64,000 nucleotides of DNA from Flabesymbios commensalis. Taxonomy: Eukaryota; Annelida; Polychaeta; Terebellida; Flabelligeridae. A program made the translations under genes and the position numbers. The number at the start of each line of letters is the position of its first letter. Within the stretch, counting starts at the first letter, position 1. Where the stretch lies: NCBI GenBank assembly GCA_964017125.1, contig OZ024902.1, positions 35,499,676 through 35,563,675 of the forward strand. Reading direction: 5' to 3'. The notes under the pieces were generated by a model, which was not told the DNA's origin, searched no databases, and was given only the letters and a program-made list of their open reading frames with translations. Shown here piece after piece: positions 23,340-34,799 of this stretch.

Positions 23340-26300
23340 TTAAACATTTGTACAATTATTTGAATATAGGGTTGAATCCGTGAACACATAATCCTCATTT
23401 GTTGACATACATTGCCGTCCCTTCAGTTCCCTGTCGATATTCTCCGAGATATAAGCAGGCATATATACACTGTCCTGCGGAAGACACCACACTTGGCTGA
23501 AATACAAAGGGTACACATTACTAGTATAAAGGGTACATTGAAAAAAAATCGAATGGATTATCAAACAGATTATATATACAGTCAATTAAGTATAAAAATA
23601 ACAAATTTCAAAATAAACAATGAGCATAAATCCTACAATTCTCACCCAGCCCATAGGCCTACTGACCGGGACAGTGGTCCCTATCTATGCCTACCCTGGG
23701 CCAAATGGTCCATTTCGTGAAAATGTGATTTATGACTAGGCCTATGTAGTCCAAATTTTATTTGGACTATAAAAAGTCAGTACAATAATTAGCGGAGTAT
23801 TTTTTGGGGAGGGGGCATAAAAACATTTTTTGACTGATCTCAAAAAAGTAAAAAAAATGAAATAAATCGGGCTTTAGGCCACCTTTGTGCACATATAGGC
23901 TAAACTGGGCCAGGAGAACCTCCTGAGGATGGTGAGATGATTGAGATGACACTGCCCTCCAGACACAGGATTCGAAATTCGTGCCCTGGCGGTCTGAGGC
24001 CGAGCACGCTACCTCTCGGTCACGGAGGCTCCCCACAATACTAACTTTCACACGTGGATGGGGAAGAGCATAAATCCTACAATTCTCACCCAGCCCATAG
24101 GCCTACTGACCGGGACAGTGGTCCCTATCTATGCCTACCCTGGGCCAAATGGTCCATTTCGTGAAAATGTGATTTATGACTAGGCCTATGTAGTCCAAAT
24201 TTTATTTGGACTATAAAAAGTCAGTACAATAATTAGCGGAGTATTTTTTGGGGAGGGGGCATAAAAACATTTTTTGACTGATCTCAAAAAAGTAAAAAAA
24301 ATGAAATAAATCGGGCTTTAGGCCACCTTTGTGCACATATAGGCTAAACTGGGCCAGGAGAACCTCCTGAGGATGGTGAGATGATTGAGATGACACTGCC
24401 CTCCAGACACAGGATTCGAAATTCGTGCCCTGGCGGTCTGAGGCCGAGCACGCTACCTCTCGGTCACGGAGGCTCCCCACAATACTAACTTTCACACGTG
24501 GATGGGGAAGAAACAATTTTGTTTTTTTCAAACCGCCGAGACCGGGAACCGAACCCCGGACTCTGGCGTGAAAGGCAGCGGTGCTAATCACTACCCTAGG
24601 GCCCCCGCACTTCAAAAAGGTAGGCCTCCAGCTGTTTCAGATACATTTGTGATCTTGCACAGATAAACCTGTAGGGTCGAACTTTATATATAGGGGCCTA
24701 CAATTTGAATATCATTTGCATATTTTTGGTACTATATAGACCCCCAGCAAACACGAAAAAAGAAAATGAAATGAATTAGGCTTTAGACCACGTTTGTGCA
24801 CATATAGGCTAAACTGGGACAGGAGACCCTCCAGAGGATGGTGCGATAAATGAGATGATACTGCGCTCCAAACACATGATTCGAATCGAGCCCTGGCAGT
24901 CTGAGGCCGAGCACTCTACCACTCGGTCACAAAAGCTCCCCGCAATATTGAATCTTTACGAGTGAGCAGAAAAGGAACATTTGGCTTCTTTGAAACTTGA
25001 CTGTCGAACTTGAAGTTCGAACCCGCGATCTCCAAGAGGTGTGTGTAGGCCTACTGCACCAGAGCCCCCGCCCTAGTATAGCAAACACGAGGCGTTACGT
25101 AGGCCTACGTCTAAGCTGCTTTAATGTTGAGCCGACATCGAAAATTTAGATTTGATACACCATGTTTGCCGGGCTGTAGCGGGGTGCAGCCAGGCGCCTA
25201 AGTATATAATAGCAATAAACAAAAGCTTGTATAGCATGTATATCTAGCTCTATGACCTGTTCAAAGCGCTTCACATACATCGGCTAATTATGTAAGACTA
25301 CGTGCACACAGCTTTGTATAATATAGGCCTATATTGGCCTACACATGTTAAAAATGATGAGGCACGGAACAATATATAGGGCCACCACTCTGATCTAAAA
25401 ATGGGCCTGCCAACTCTCACTCCAAAATTCCATAGATAACAGTCCCAGCAGACATTGATCCACCGTTTACGACGCTGGACCAACGGTAAACAAACATTGA
25501 TTCAACGTCTTGTGTCTGCTGGGGTTACATAGCCGACATGTAGGCCTACCTTCTGTGCCTTCTGACTTAAACTTCGAATATTTCTTTTGTAATTAAAGGG
25601 TCGCAGCAAACACAAAACAACTGGGGTAAACTTTACCTGATTCCTCTCATATGGAGGTTTAATACTTCTTTATTATCACTTTTTGGCTTATTCTTGCGCT
25701 TCTGGTAATTTTTGTACAGCACGTACACTGCGAAACACAGGATCAAAAGCACCACTATAGTGGCGACCACACATATAATCACTAGGACATACATGTTGAT
25801 ATCCTCAGGTTCACTAGCTGGCTCATCCACTACAACATATCAGATACCACAAACACGTTATTCATCTTTCAGAAATAAACATTCCAGTGAATATGACTGA
25901 CGAAACATCGTCCGTTTGGATATGAAAGGGTGTATCTGCCACTTTGTAAAGTGGCAGATACACCCTTTCATATTATTATGACATTTGACCGGAAAGAGTT
26001 TATTTTTTGTTTATTCTTGCTTGTTCCACACACATATAAGACACACATGTGCACAAAAAAGGAGACAGACCCTGACAGGGCCACGTAGCGTGCTCCAGAA
26101 AGATATCCTAGGTTTTGCCAATCTCGCACCTACTTTACATAAGTTTCCTGAAGAGCTCCCTTTAACTTGGGAGTTAGCAAAAGAAATATCAATGTGCCAT
26201 AAGGTTGATCGGTACCAAAAACGTGGTGAATGTTTTATGCATGATCATGTAGACGTATGTGCACTGGGATACATTTTCAGTATGATAGACATTCCAGAAG

Positions 26301-28495
26301 AGTAACTTAAGAGTGACGGTGATTTTGAGCTAAGGTGTGTTCTTCAGCCTCAAAAAGTTTATCATACGAGTCAAATGTATATCAAATGTTTCATTAATGG
26401 TTGAACTGAGAGTAAATGCAATATATTTCCCCATTAAAAAAAATGACCGCTAATTTTAAAATGACTACACTATAGTAATATGTCGACAATGATCACGTTT
26501 TAACTCTTCCCTTACCAATTTCGCATTGATGCGAAAACCACCTTCCTTTACCAATTTCGCATTTATGCGAATCCCACATGTGTACATGCATTAATCGCAA
26601 TGGAGATATTTCATTACATGCATGGATGAAAATCGCCAACCAGAATGGTCAGTGGCATGGACGCCATGTTCTCTTGCATTTTTAATGTGTACGTTGTGGC
26701 ATGCGCATAGTTATAATCTGTATGGAGCTCAGGGGCCACTTAAGGGATACTTCTTAAAAAAAGAAGTCGGTTTGTGAGGGTAGTTTTATCAGGGAGAAGT
26801 CTGTGAAGGAAGAGTTAAATTGGCCAGGAAGATCACTATAATAAGCCTACTCAATGCAATGTCGTTTCAACCATCACAACTGTTTTTGGGGTCAGTACAT
26901 CTTCCTTATTCTATGTACTCACTAGATAACCTGTTGCTCACAATATATTCGATCCCATCTAAAAGCGTATGGCAAATACCTGTACTGTAAATTATGACGT
27001 CCCACATATCATTGTTTCAAGCCCGTTAAATTGCAGTGCTCAGTGTTTGAGGGGCGGGCACTAATCAGGGGAAATCAACTATGTTAATAAAAAATTAAAT
27101 ACCCATCGGCTATCCTCTGGGTCAAGGTTTATGCGTGTGCAAAACAATAATATAAGGTTGATCCATCAATGGCAAGGTGGTCTGCTTAACCATGACAAAC
27201 ATACATAAATAGATGTTTGGTTATTGTGGTATAATAGACGACAGCAGTATATAAATCAAATGTGCCCATGTAGAGATATATAATTATGTTGATCAGAACA
27301 AAATCTATGGGGGGGGGGGGGGTTATAATGTCTCTCACGTCAGAGTTTGTGGGTTCGTCCCCCGCTCTGGTATTCAAATTTAAAAGAAACAAAATATTCC
27401 TGCATTTTCCTGCGACTCACAACGAAAATGTAAATAGCAGCTAAGCCTCCAGTTAAAAAATGTATCTCCAGCTCACACTATAAAACAGTGGCGACCTTGA
27501 AATTAGAACAAGGCCACTGAAAATCAAACTGGACCTTAAGTGTAGTGCACATGTGGTTAAAAAATGAAGGCTCTAGGTGAAGGTGTAATGAAGTTATCGC
27601 GCTTTTAGCGATTTTACTTTCCGTCATCCGCTGACCTTGAAACTGAATATCGAACTCGACCTTCAGATTAGTGTGGTGCACATACGGTTAAAACTTATAT
27701 CTCCTAAAAGCATCTGCACCGCCCGCCTCTAGTGATCATTATGGTGGAGGCTTTACATTAGAGATAGACAAAAGAAAGTGGGACGGATAGTGCCAGGCTG
27801 TTAGGGGCCATCTCCGACAAACATAAGGGGACTGGAGTAAATACACCAGTCGACCCATGCATAGATCCATTTGAAGCTCTATATGAGTATAAATTAGGCT
27901 CATTCACATACATACATTCATGGCCAACACACTGAAAAAATAATTTTGGTCACTGCTTTGATATTTGCTCGGCGTGCTCCAAATTCCAAAAATTTTATGA
28001 AAAATTTATCAATATAATTCTAGCTTTATTTTGTATTACATTACCAAATCTCGTATCGTCAATACTCGGGCCATACAAACACGATGGTAATTTAGTGAGA
28101 TATATTCAAACAATTGGCTTTCTCTGTGCGATCAAAAATGACGTCAAGTCATGGACTGTAATTGAGTATGCAATGCAGGTATGAAAGCGATATCAGCTGT
28201 AACCTCAACTAATACCCCTAAAGAGTGGGAAATTTGTCTGTGTGTGATATCGTTTTCATACCTTCATTGTAGGCTATACTTTATTACAGTTCATGGCGAG
28301 TGGCGCCACCTGTACCTTTACCTTTGCATCTGGGTAGTCTGGACGACCAGAGTAGAGTCTCCATACATGTCAGCTGGTCTTTACCTTCTAACGTGTGGCC
28401 CTGCTCGCACCAGAGATGCAACACTGTGCCCACTTCACGCTGTGTGCTATTCATCACAAGATGTTCCACATCCACTGCGATACAGCGGTCTGCAT
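23340..28495 (-). CDS. Sushi-domain type I membrane protein, 3' part only
   Basis: Three minus-strand exons join in phase. Exon 28495-28322 (174 nt, phase 1-1) encodes one CCP/sushi domain: cysteines in DRC, LWC, LTC and PRC, plus the tryptophan of LLWSSRLPRC. Exon 25829-25637 encodes a short acidic stalk, a membrane span of about 24 hydrophobic residues (YVLVIICVVATIVVLLILCF) and a basic stop-transfer stretch (KNYQKRKNKPK). Exon 23496-23340 encodes a cytoplasmic tail ending in a stop codon, with tyrosines in DSVYMPAY and NEDYVFTD that could be SH2-binding sites. Symmetric phase 1 exons are usual for sushi modules. Sushi proteins commonly act in complement control or adhesion, but the ligand here is unknown. 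Upstream exons carrying a start codon, signal peptide and perhaps more domains were not securely identified, so the product is incomplete at its N-terminus. Confidence 0.75.
23622..24508. repeat. Recent direct tandem duplication, 443-bp unit
   Basis: The unit from GAGCATAAATCCTACAATTC to CACACGTGGATGGGGAA occurs twice in a row (about 23622-24064 and 24065-24508). I see no difference by eye. It includes the 3' part of a minus-strand SINE. It lies between the tail and membrane exons of the sushi gene. Confidence 0.9.
24303..24615 (-). mobile_element. Complete dimeric tRNA-derived SINE
   Basis: On the minus strand: first head with A box TAGTGATTAGCACC and B box GGTTCGGTTCC; second head GTGACCGAGAGGTAGCGTGC with TTTCGAATCC; then the shared body TTCTCCTGGCCCAGTTTAGC and a T-rich tail. 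Confidence 0.8.
24764..25070 (-). mobile_element. Dimeric tRNA-derived SINE, older copy
   Basis: Same two-head layout; the first head has GGTTCGAAC with an A-box region near 25060, the second GTGACCGAGTGGTAGAGTGC. It is more diverged than the copy beside it. Confidence 0.75.
25444..25523. mobile_element. Palindromic MITE, CCCAGCAAACA family (short)
   Basis: Foldback beginning CCCAGCAGACATTGATCC and ending in CTTGTGTCTGCTGGG. A second degraded copy lies at about 25078-25175. Confidence 0.65.
25911..25975. mobile_element. Short palindrome, GGGTGTATCTGCCACTT family
   Basis: ATATGAAAGGGTGTATCTGC with its complement and almost no loop. Confidence 0.75.
26497..26819. mobile_element. TIR element with TTAACTCTTCC ends
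   Basis: Left TTTTAACTCTTCCCTTACC, right GTGAAGGAAGAGTTAAA. Inside, CAATTTCGCATTNATGCGAA is repeated twice. Possible TTAA target site. Confidence 0.6.
27478..27735. repeat. Short dispersed copy of the GACCTTGAAATTAG satellite
   Basis: About two degraded units of the array at 47150-48130, ending in the same GCATCTGCACCGCCCGCCTC border. Confidence 0.7.
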
Positions 28496-28559
28496 CTGAT
28501 CAACGCACAAACTTCCAAGTTAATTTCGGCACATTTTAATATTGTTTCAATTTTCAGAG

Positions 28560-30237
28560 TACACAACTTGTAAATTATTACAAAAGCTCATATAAAAAAC
28601 AAATATATACACACCATTTTTAAAAGTATTGGAAAAACAAAAAAAACGTTTTAAAAAATGTTATTTGCAGGGAACAAGCGTGAACGAAGATGAGGTTATA
28701 ATTCATTAAAATAATGTGGCTGATAACTGTTACTCAGTGCAGTTAGCAGGTTAGTGCGTTCGGGCTGTAAAATAAATATATATATATATATATATATTAA
28801 TGAAGCTATACAATGCATAGTCATTGAACTGACATACACATCCGCACAGGTAGATGTCAAATAAGGTATTAGCTCAAAAAATTATATAAATCATATGAAA
28901 TCAAGTTAAATAGTGATAATATATTGTGCATTGGCAACGCTGGTGAACTGAACTATATATTACCTTCGTAAAGTTAGCAGTCAAAGGCTAAGGTGACGGT
29001 GAGGATGTGTTGTTATTTATTATTGATGTTTTACTTAATATGTTTAATAAATGAGGTATAGGCCTATATTCAAATGTAGCTATCTTTGAGAAAATACATG
29101 ATGAGAGTGACATATTTCAAATTGGTTTAAATTACGTGTGTTATTGCTGATTATTTACCCAAACGTAAAACTATTTTGAAATACAAAGATAGTATGATGT
29201 TATTTTTTTTATTTTGCAGATAAATGCACTTTTCCGCACTTGATGAATAACCTTTAAATTTTGAATTTTTGACTGTTTCAATATAGTCTGTTTGAGCGTT
29301 ATATCTAATACATACTATCTTATCTGACGTATTAAATGTCGCGATGTTAACTACCGTAATTAGTATATAATTGTCTCATTACAACAATTAAATGAAAATC
29401 ATTAGTTCCTAATTAATTAGTGTAGTTTGTGTTTACGATCAGACTCGTTTTAAATAATATTATTGACATATTTATATAAATGCAAGAAAAGATTAATATT
29501 GTCATCTACAATGTAAGGATGAATTGCATGCAGCGGTGAACGTAATTTTCGAATATAAGTGAGGCCTAGATATAATTGAGTAAGAATATAGGCCTATCTG
29601 CATGCAGTCATACCAAAAACAGTCGATTTTCACTTAAAAGTGCATGCATGTTACGCGCGGGAATACGGTACGTTAAAATACGTCTTACTGACCCTCGTCA
29701 TTTATCATTGGAGACTAAGACACATAGGGCCTACAGCGACCCTTTTTGGCAAACTTCCAGAGGAGAAATCCTTGTGACTATTCACATCAAATCAATTCAT
29801 TAGAATTTGCAGGTTGATTCCGGATATTGTAGGAATGAGAATGATCATAGGCCAGGTAGTATATAGACCCCTAATCCAAATTATCCAAAATATCCTGTGA
29901 CGAGTGGAATATTCCAGAAAAGCGTGTGTATAAGGTCAATAAGTTATAACTTGGCACGGCCTTCTTCCAAGGCATGAACAGTACATGACAAGAGACAACA
30001 CTTTCTTTCTGTTAGTGAAACGTAATGGTTCAGTGACCGTGTGTTAAGTGATGTGATGTGAGGCGTATCTGTTGACCTAATTAAGCCGGTGATCACTTAA
30101 AGTAGGTGGATCGTCACGATTCGCTGAGCACATATATTGCATTGATAGGTCCGGTTAATCCGCATGCACGAGCGGGCCATCACAAGGCAAATATTAATGG
30201 ACATTGAATCAAACCGACTCAGTACCTTTAAAGGTAC
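28560..30237. other. No exon recognised upstream of the sushi exon
   Basis: AT-rich, with a TA microsatellite. Missing 5' exons of the sushi gene could be here, but no open stretch with cysteine spacing and splice sites was found. Confidence 0.4.
28768..28800. repeat. (TA)n microsatellite
   Basis: Uninterrupted TA repeat. Other simple repeats: G runs at 317-330, 11283-11296, 14826-14837, 27310-27322, 34870-34886 and 57447-57460; a C run at 54197-54210; (TATG)n at 40360-40382; (TA)n at 43737-43757. Confidence 0.9.
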
Positions 30238-30241
30238 ATAA

Positions 30242-30838
30242 ATGTTTTGATATTTTATTCAAAATAATAATTAATACAGAATGGTGTTTTAATTTTTTAT
30301 TTTACTCATCAAGTTATTATTATATAGTTGCCTGATGATTTAAGTTTGATAATTTGTAAACATTGCTACCCCACCAATACAAAACTGATTACAGCGGAGT
30401 AGGACATTAAACGTACTAAGTGTCAGATAACGAACGACCTTAAAAAAGGATGGAACACGCTCAAACTTATTGCTATATTTGAAGTGATGATGGATACATT
30501 TCACATTATACAGTTTATTATTTTGTCATTTCATTTGGGCATATCTATGAGTTATTACTTTGTGTGATATGGGTGAGACATGTGCATAAATTGTCATGTT
30601 TAATTTCGGAGCCGGTGCGGAGAATGTCACTCACTTGAAAAAAATGGACTTCTTTGTATGGTGATTTGAAGTGTGGGTCAACATCTGAGCCTTTGGCCTG
30701 ACACTAATTAAGACGCTCTGCCCTGACCATGCGAGCTTGTAGTAAGGAATTAGCTACAAATTCATTGACATAAATAGTTTTTTTCGCTCTTTTAATTATT
30801 GTGATTTTATTGAAAATAAACAAAACAGTTATGCAGCT
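30242..30838. mobile_element. piggyBac-type TTAA element, short copy
   Basis: Same family as 2781-3946. TTAA at 30238-30241 and 30839-30842. The left end has diverged (GGTACATAAATGTTTTGATA) and the right end is nearly identical. Non-autonomous. Confidence 0.8.
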
Positions 30839-31045
30839 TTAAACAACTGCACACAACATTAATCACGTGACTCTATGCTACCCGGTACAAACACTAAGCT
30901 TTGTTTATCCAATAACCACCTAACCGAGGGATGTTTTTAGTCAACTACTTAAAAAAATGTATTTTAACCCCCAGAACGTGATATCAAGACTGTGAAGCTC
31001 CTTTAAGTCGTATTGTATAGGACATATAATTATTATAGGCCTATC

Positions 31046-31135
31046 ACAGCAGACACAAGATGTTGAATCAATGTTGGCTTAACGTTGGTCAAACGTCGTA
31101 GACGATGGACCAACGTTAAACCTGTCTCTGCTGGG
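31046..31135. mobile_element. Palindromic MITE, CCCAGCAAACA family
   Basis: Foldback CACAGCAGACACAAGATGTT ... CTGTCTCTGCTGG. A degraded relative follows at about 31810-31930. Confidence 0.65.
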
Positions 31136-31156
31136 ATGTGTCTCAGACGTTTGTTC

Positions 31157-31343
31157 TCTTAACCCTTACAACGCTGAGATATTTTTGTATAAACAGTTTG
31201 AAATCATCATAAATGTCTTAGTTAGCTCTTTCCGCTTCATTTGAATAGGCCTACCTGTGTTATCGGTCTACGGCCATTTTAATTCTTTCGGTGCGGGGAT
31301 CGATTTTAGACGTCTAAAGTCGGTCTCGCACTGAAAGGGTTAA
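31157..31343. mobile_element. Short TIR element with TTAACCCTT ends
   Basis: CTTAACCCTTACAACGC at the left and GCACTGAAAGGGTTAA at the right; the interior has GATTTTAGACGTCTAAAGTC. Probably a TTAA-target MITE. Confidence 0.5.
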
Positions 31344-31484
31344 TCCTCATGGCCCGATAATCAGACACCCGGCCCTGTTGGCTGACCTCACGGCCTGGAA
31401 ACTGGAAAAGGTTTCTTTTGAATCAGTGGTAAAACCGTCAGTGTGTGAAGGATTGGAATTTTAGATCACGTGCAGAAGGGCGGG

Positions 31485-31775
31485 GGGGCTGGTGCAGTGG
31501 TTAAAGCTGCCTGCATGGAAAGTCAGAGGTCGCGGGCTCGAACCCTGCTCTGGCATTCAACTTTCAAAGAAACAAAATATTTCTTCCCCGCTCACTCGTA
31601 AAGATTCAATGTGTGGAGAGCCTTCGTGACAGAGAAGTCGCGAGCTCGGCCTCAGACCTAGATCACGTTCAGAAGGTCGAGGACCCTGGCTCAGTAATTA
31701 AATCTGACTGCTGGAAAGTCAGAGGTCACGGGTTCGAGCTCCGCTCTGGCATTCATGTATACATACGTATGTGGG
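31485..31775 (+). mobile_element. Two SINE fragments in tandem
   Basis: The first (about 31485-31655) has TGGTGCAGTGGTTAAAGC, GGGCTCGAACCC and part of the second head. The next (about 31672-31765) restarts with a worn head and GGGTTCGAGC. Confidence 0.7.
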
Positions 31776-32189
31776 CGTTCACATTGATATGATCATGATG
31801 ATGGGAGCTGGTGCTCAGTAGACACGACAGCTTGGTCTAAATGTTGTTTGCTGGCAGGCCAGCGCCGTAAGCGGTGGACCGGCATTGAAGCAGAACTGGG
31901 CACGTGTAGGCCTATCTTGTTAGCTGGGTAGCCAGATGACGAAAACATAGTCTGGACTATTATATAATCAATAATATAGTAGTTTTACTATTGAATAATA
32001 TAATAATGACCACGCTTTACAAAGGTATGGAATAGGGTTTTTCATATATATATATAGTCTTATATATATGTATGGTCTTGTCTTTTTTGTTCTGTACTGT
32101 TTATTATAGGCCTATATGTATTGTGAATGTGTAAGCCGGAAAATAAAGATGTTAAAAAAACACCCCCACATTCTGTTTTAGAGTAATGG

Positions 32190-32985
32190 GTCTACTCATC
32201 TAGCACAATTTGTAACTTTATATTACAGATTTAAAGTCAATAATGGATGCAAGTCGGCCATTTTTTATGTAGACCAACTTGACATTTCTCAGGGCATATC
32301 CCTCCCTGAAACCACACATTTTATTTAATGCTAATGGTCTTGCTATCTGGCACAATTTTCTCGATATTACCCATGCATATTAAAGTCAATAATAGCCCCA
32401 AATCGGCCATTTTGTATTTGATCAAGTTCAAATTTTTCAGGGCATATCCCTCTCTGAAACCGCACATTTTGGTTTCATACTAGGCTTAAATGGTCCAGCT
32501 ATCTGGAACGGTTTGCCAGATATCAAGCATTATAAAGTTAATTAGGTCCGATATAGTCGGCCATTTTGTATTTGATGCCTTCTTGAAACCGCACATCTTT
32601 TAGTACAATGGTCTAGCTATCTGGCATGGCTTACCAGATATCACGCATATTAAAGTTAATTGTGGCCGATAGTTGGTCATTTTAAATTTGGCTAAGTTGA
32701 AATTTTTCAGGGCATATCCCTCCCTGAAACCACCCATTTTTGTATTAGTAGGGCCTAATGGTCTAGCTTTCTGGTACAGTTTGCCAGATATCAGGCATAT
32801 TAAAGTTAATTATGGCCGATAGCTGGCCATTTTGAATTTGATCAAGTTGAATTTTTTCAGGGCATATATCCCTACCTGAAATACCACACATTTTGTTTTA
32901 TAGTAATGGTCTATCTATCTGGCACGGTTTGCCAGATATCAGGCTTATTTAAAGTTATTTATGGCCAATGGTCGGCAATTTAAGT
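32190..32985. repeat. Tandem array, about 145-bp unit, five to six copies
   Basis: Each unit has CAGGGCATATCCCTCCCTGA, TGGTCTAGCTATCTGGCA, CCAGATATCAGGCATATTAA and GGCCGATAGTTGGCCATTTT. One unit (about 32488-32611) is shortened. No coding function seen. Confidence 0.8.
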
Positions 32986-33602
32986 AGGTGAATAGAAGTT
33001 CATTAACCCCAAAAGGCACACCTACTAAGGGATGTGTGTGTGTGCAATATGAAAGAAATACCCCTAATGGGTTTCCATGATATGCGAAACGCGGACAGAC
33101 TAACGGATGACCGGACATACAAGGCGATGCCATAAACCGCCGCACCAACTTCGTCAGAAGGTTTGAAAGGGTACAATATTTACAGGTATTCAAGTTTTTA
33201 TATATGGGCATCAGTTTGCAGGCCAGTTAATGTCACATAACCCCCCCAACCAGTTTCACGTCCGGATATAGTAGACATAAAATTGGATAAATATCAATAC
33301 TTGGCTAAACGTTATTTGCGATATCTTTTTGCCAATTTATACTCATAATATAGGACAGGAATTTGTGATATTTTTCCAGAGCCTACACACGTAGGCCTAT
33401 GCACTCAAATCCCTGTCAGCCAATAAATGGGATATTTCGAAAAAACCTCGATAACAGGTGAATGATATCTCGAAAAAACCCTTAACTCAATACACGTACG
33501 GTTGGGCCAGTGTCGTGGAAAGTTAACCAGCTTCGCAATAACCTTGGCTGAATGTGTTGTGTTTGCTGGACGGTGGCAGAAGAGCACCTATTTTAATTGA
33601 TT

Positions 33603-33846
33603 TAATCCTTTAACCGCCAAATTATTCAATCTGAATTTTCACCCACTTGAAGTTGTGTCTCGCTGACGCGATCCACAACTTCAAGTGAGTAAAAATTATT
33701 CAGATTCGACAAAATTGAAGTCAACTGTTTTCAAATATTGCTGCTTGATGTCACAATTTATCTTTACCATGTTCAAAAGGTGGTACATAATGTGTTAATA
33801 AAAAATGAAAACCCGAATATATGCGGCACCGGCGGTTGAAGGGTTT
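33603..33846. mobile_element. MITE with ACTTGAAGTTGTG hairpin
   Basis: Outer ends TAATCCTTTAACCGCC / GGCGGTTGAAGGGTTTA enclose hairpin arms TTTTCACCCACTTGAAGTTG and the complement. Confidence 0.7.
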
Positions 33847-34397
33847 AGTGTTATTAAATATCGGCCAAATGGGCCTTACGGTTGGGCATAGATACCAGGC
33901 AAAAACGAGACGGTGACCCAATGTTGGTGTAAACATATTTATTAAAAGAGGATTGCATAGTAGCTACAAAAAGTTAATGGAATGGTTTCCACGTGCAAAA
34001 CAATAAAATACAATTGAAAGAAAACAATGTTATAATAACACACACATGCCCATTATCACATACTATGTCCCAATGTTAGCCTACTGTCTACGATGCTGAC
34101 ACGAATTTGAACCAACATAACTAATCATTTCATCAGAAGCATGTACAAATTAGAAGTCTATGCATATTTTTTATTTCGCAATTGAAACGGATACAGAGTA
34201 ATATAATAATAATCTTGTTGTGTGGCTACATACGACCGATTGGTGGTGCTTATGTCGTGACACTATAATTATAATCATGAGGGCTGCTGGTGTGTCAGTT
34301 CGACAATTGCATATTACGACCAATTGCTACAAAATCGTCAATTTTTGGTGACAACATAAAATATTTGGTTATGGATGAAAAAATTCCGATCAAGGAC

Positions 34398-34785
34398 ACC
34401 CTATCACTAGGGACATGCCCAGGTCTAAAATCATCAAAAAATCGGTGATTTTATTTTGGCTTCTTAATATGACTATATGATGTAAACATGCCCATAGACA
34501 AAAACTGCAAAAGTTTTTAAATTTGTTGTGCTGCGCACTTACCAGTTAGGCTAGATATAAGAGACGAAATTCCCGTATTTCTTATTTTTGACATGGTTGT
34601 CAATAATTAGAAATCAAGAATTTCGTCTCTATATCTAGCCTAACTGGTGAATGCGCAGCACAAAAATTAAAAAAACTTTTGCAGTTCTAGTATATGGAAA
34701 TGTCTACATCACATGGTCATATTGTTAAGTTAAAATAAAATCACCCATTTTTTTATGATTTTAGACCCGGTCAATGTCCCTTTAA
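34398..34785. mobile_element. Palindromic MITE with GGGACATG / CAATGTCCC ends
   Basis: Nearly whole-length foldback. Outer ends AGGGACATGCCCAGGTCTAA and GACCCGGTCAATGTCCCT; inner arms GCTGCGCACTTACCAGTTAG and its complement. About 388 bp, no coding capacity. Confidence 0.8.
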
Positions 34786-34799
34786 TAACTGCAAACAAG

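Noticed and set aside
23767-24615. Two nearly identical minus-strand frames of 94 and 134 codons
   Set aside because: They are translations of the duplicated SINE, not a protein family.
25018-25030. GGTTCGAAC-like B box as a tRNA gene
   Set aside because: It belongs to a SINE head; no paired acceptor stem of a functional tRNA.
28181-28573. Plus-strand frames overlapping the sushi exon
   Set aside because: They are the reverse of the minus-strand CCP exon, which has cysteine spacing, splice sites and phase agreement.
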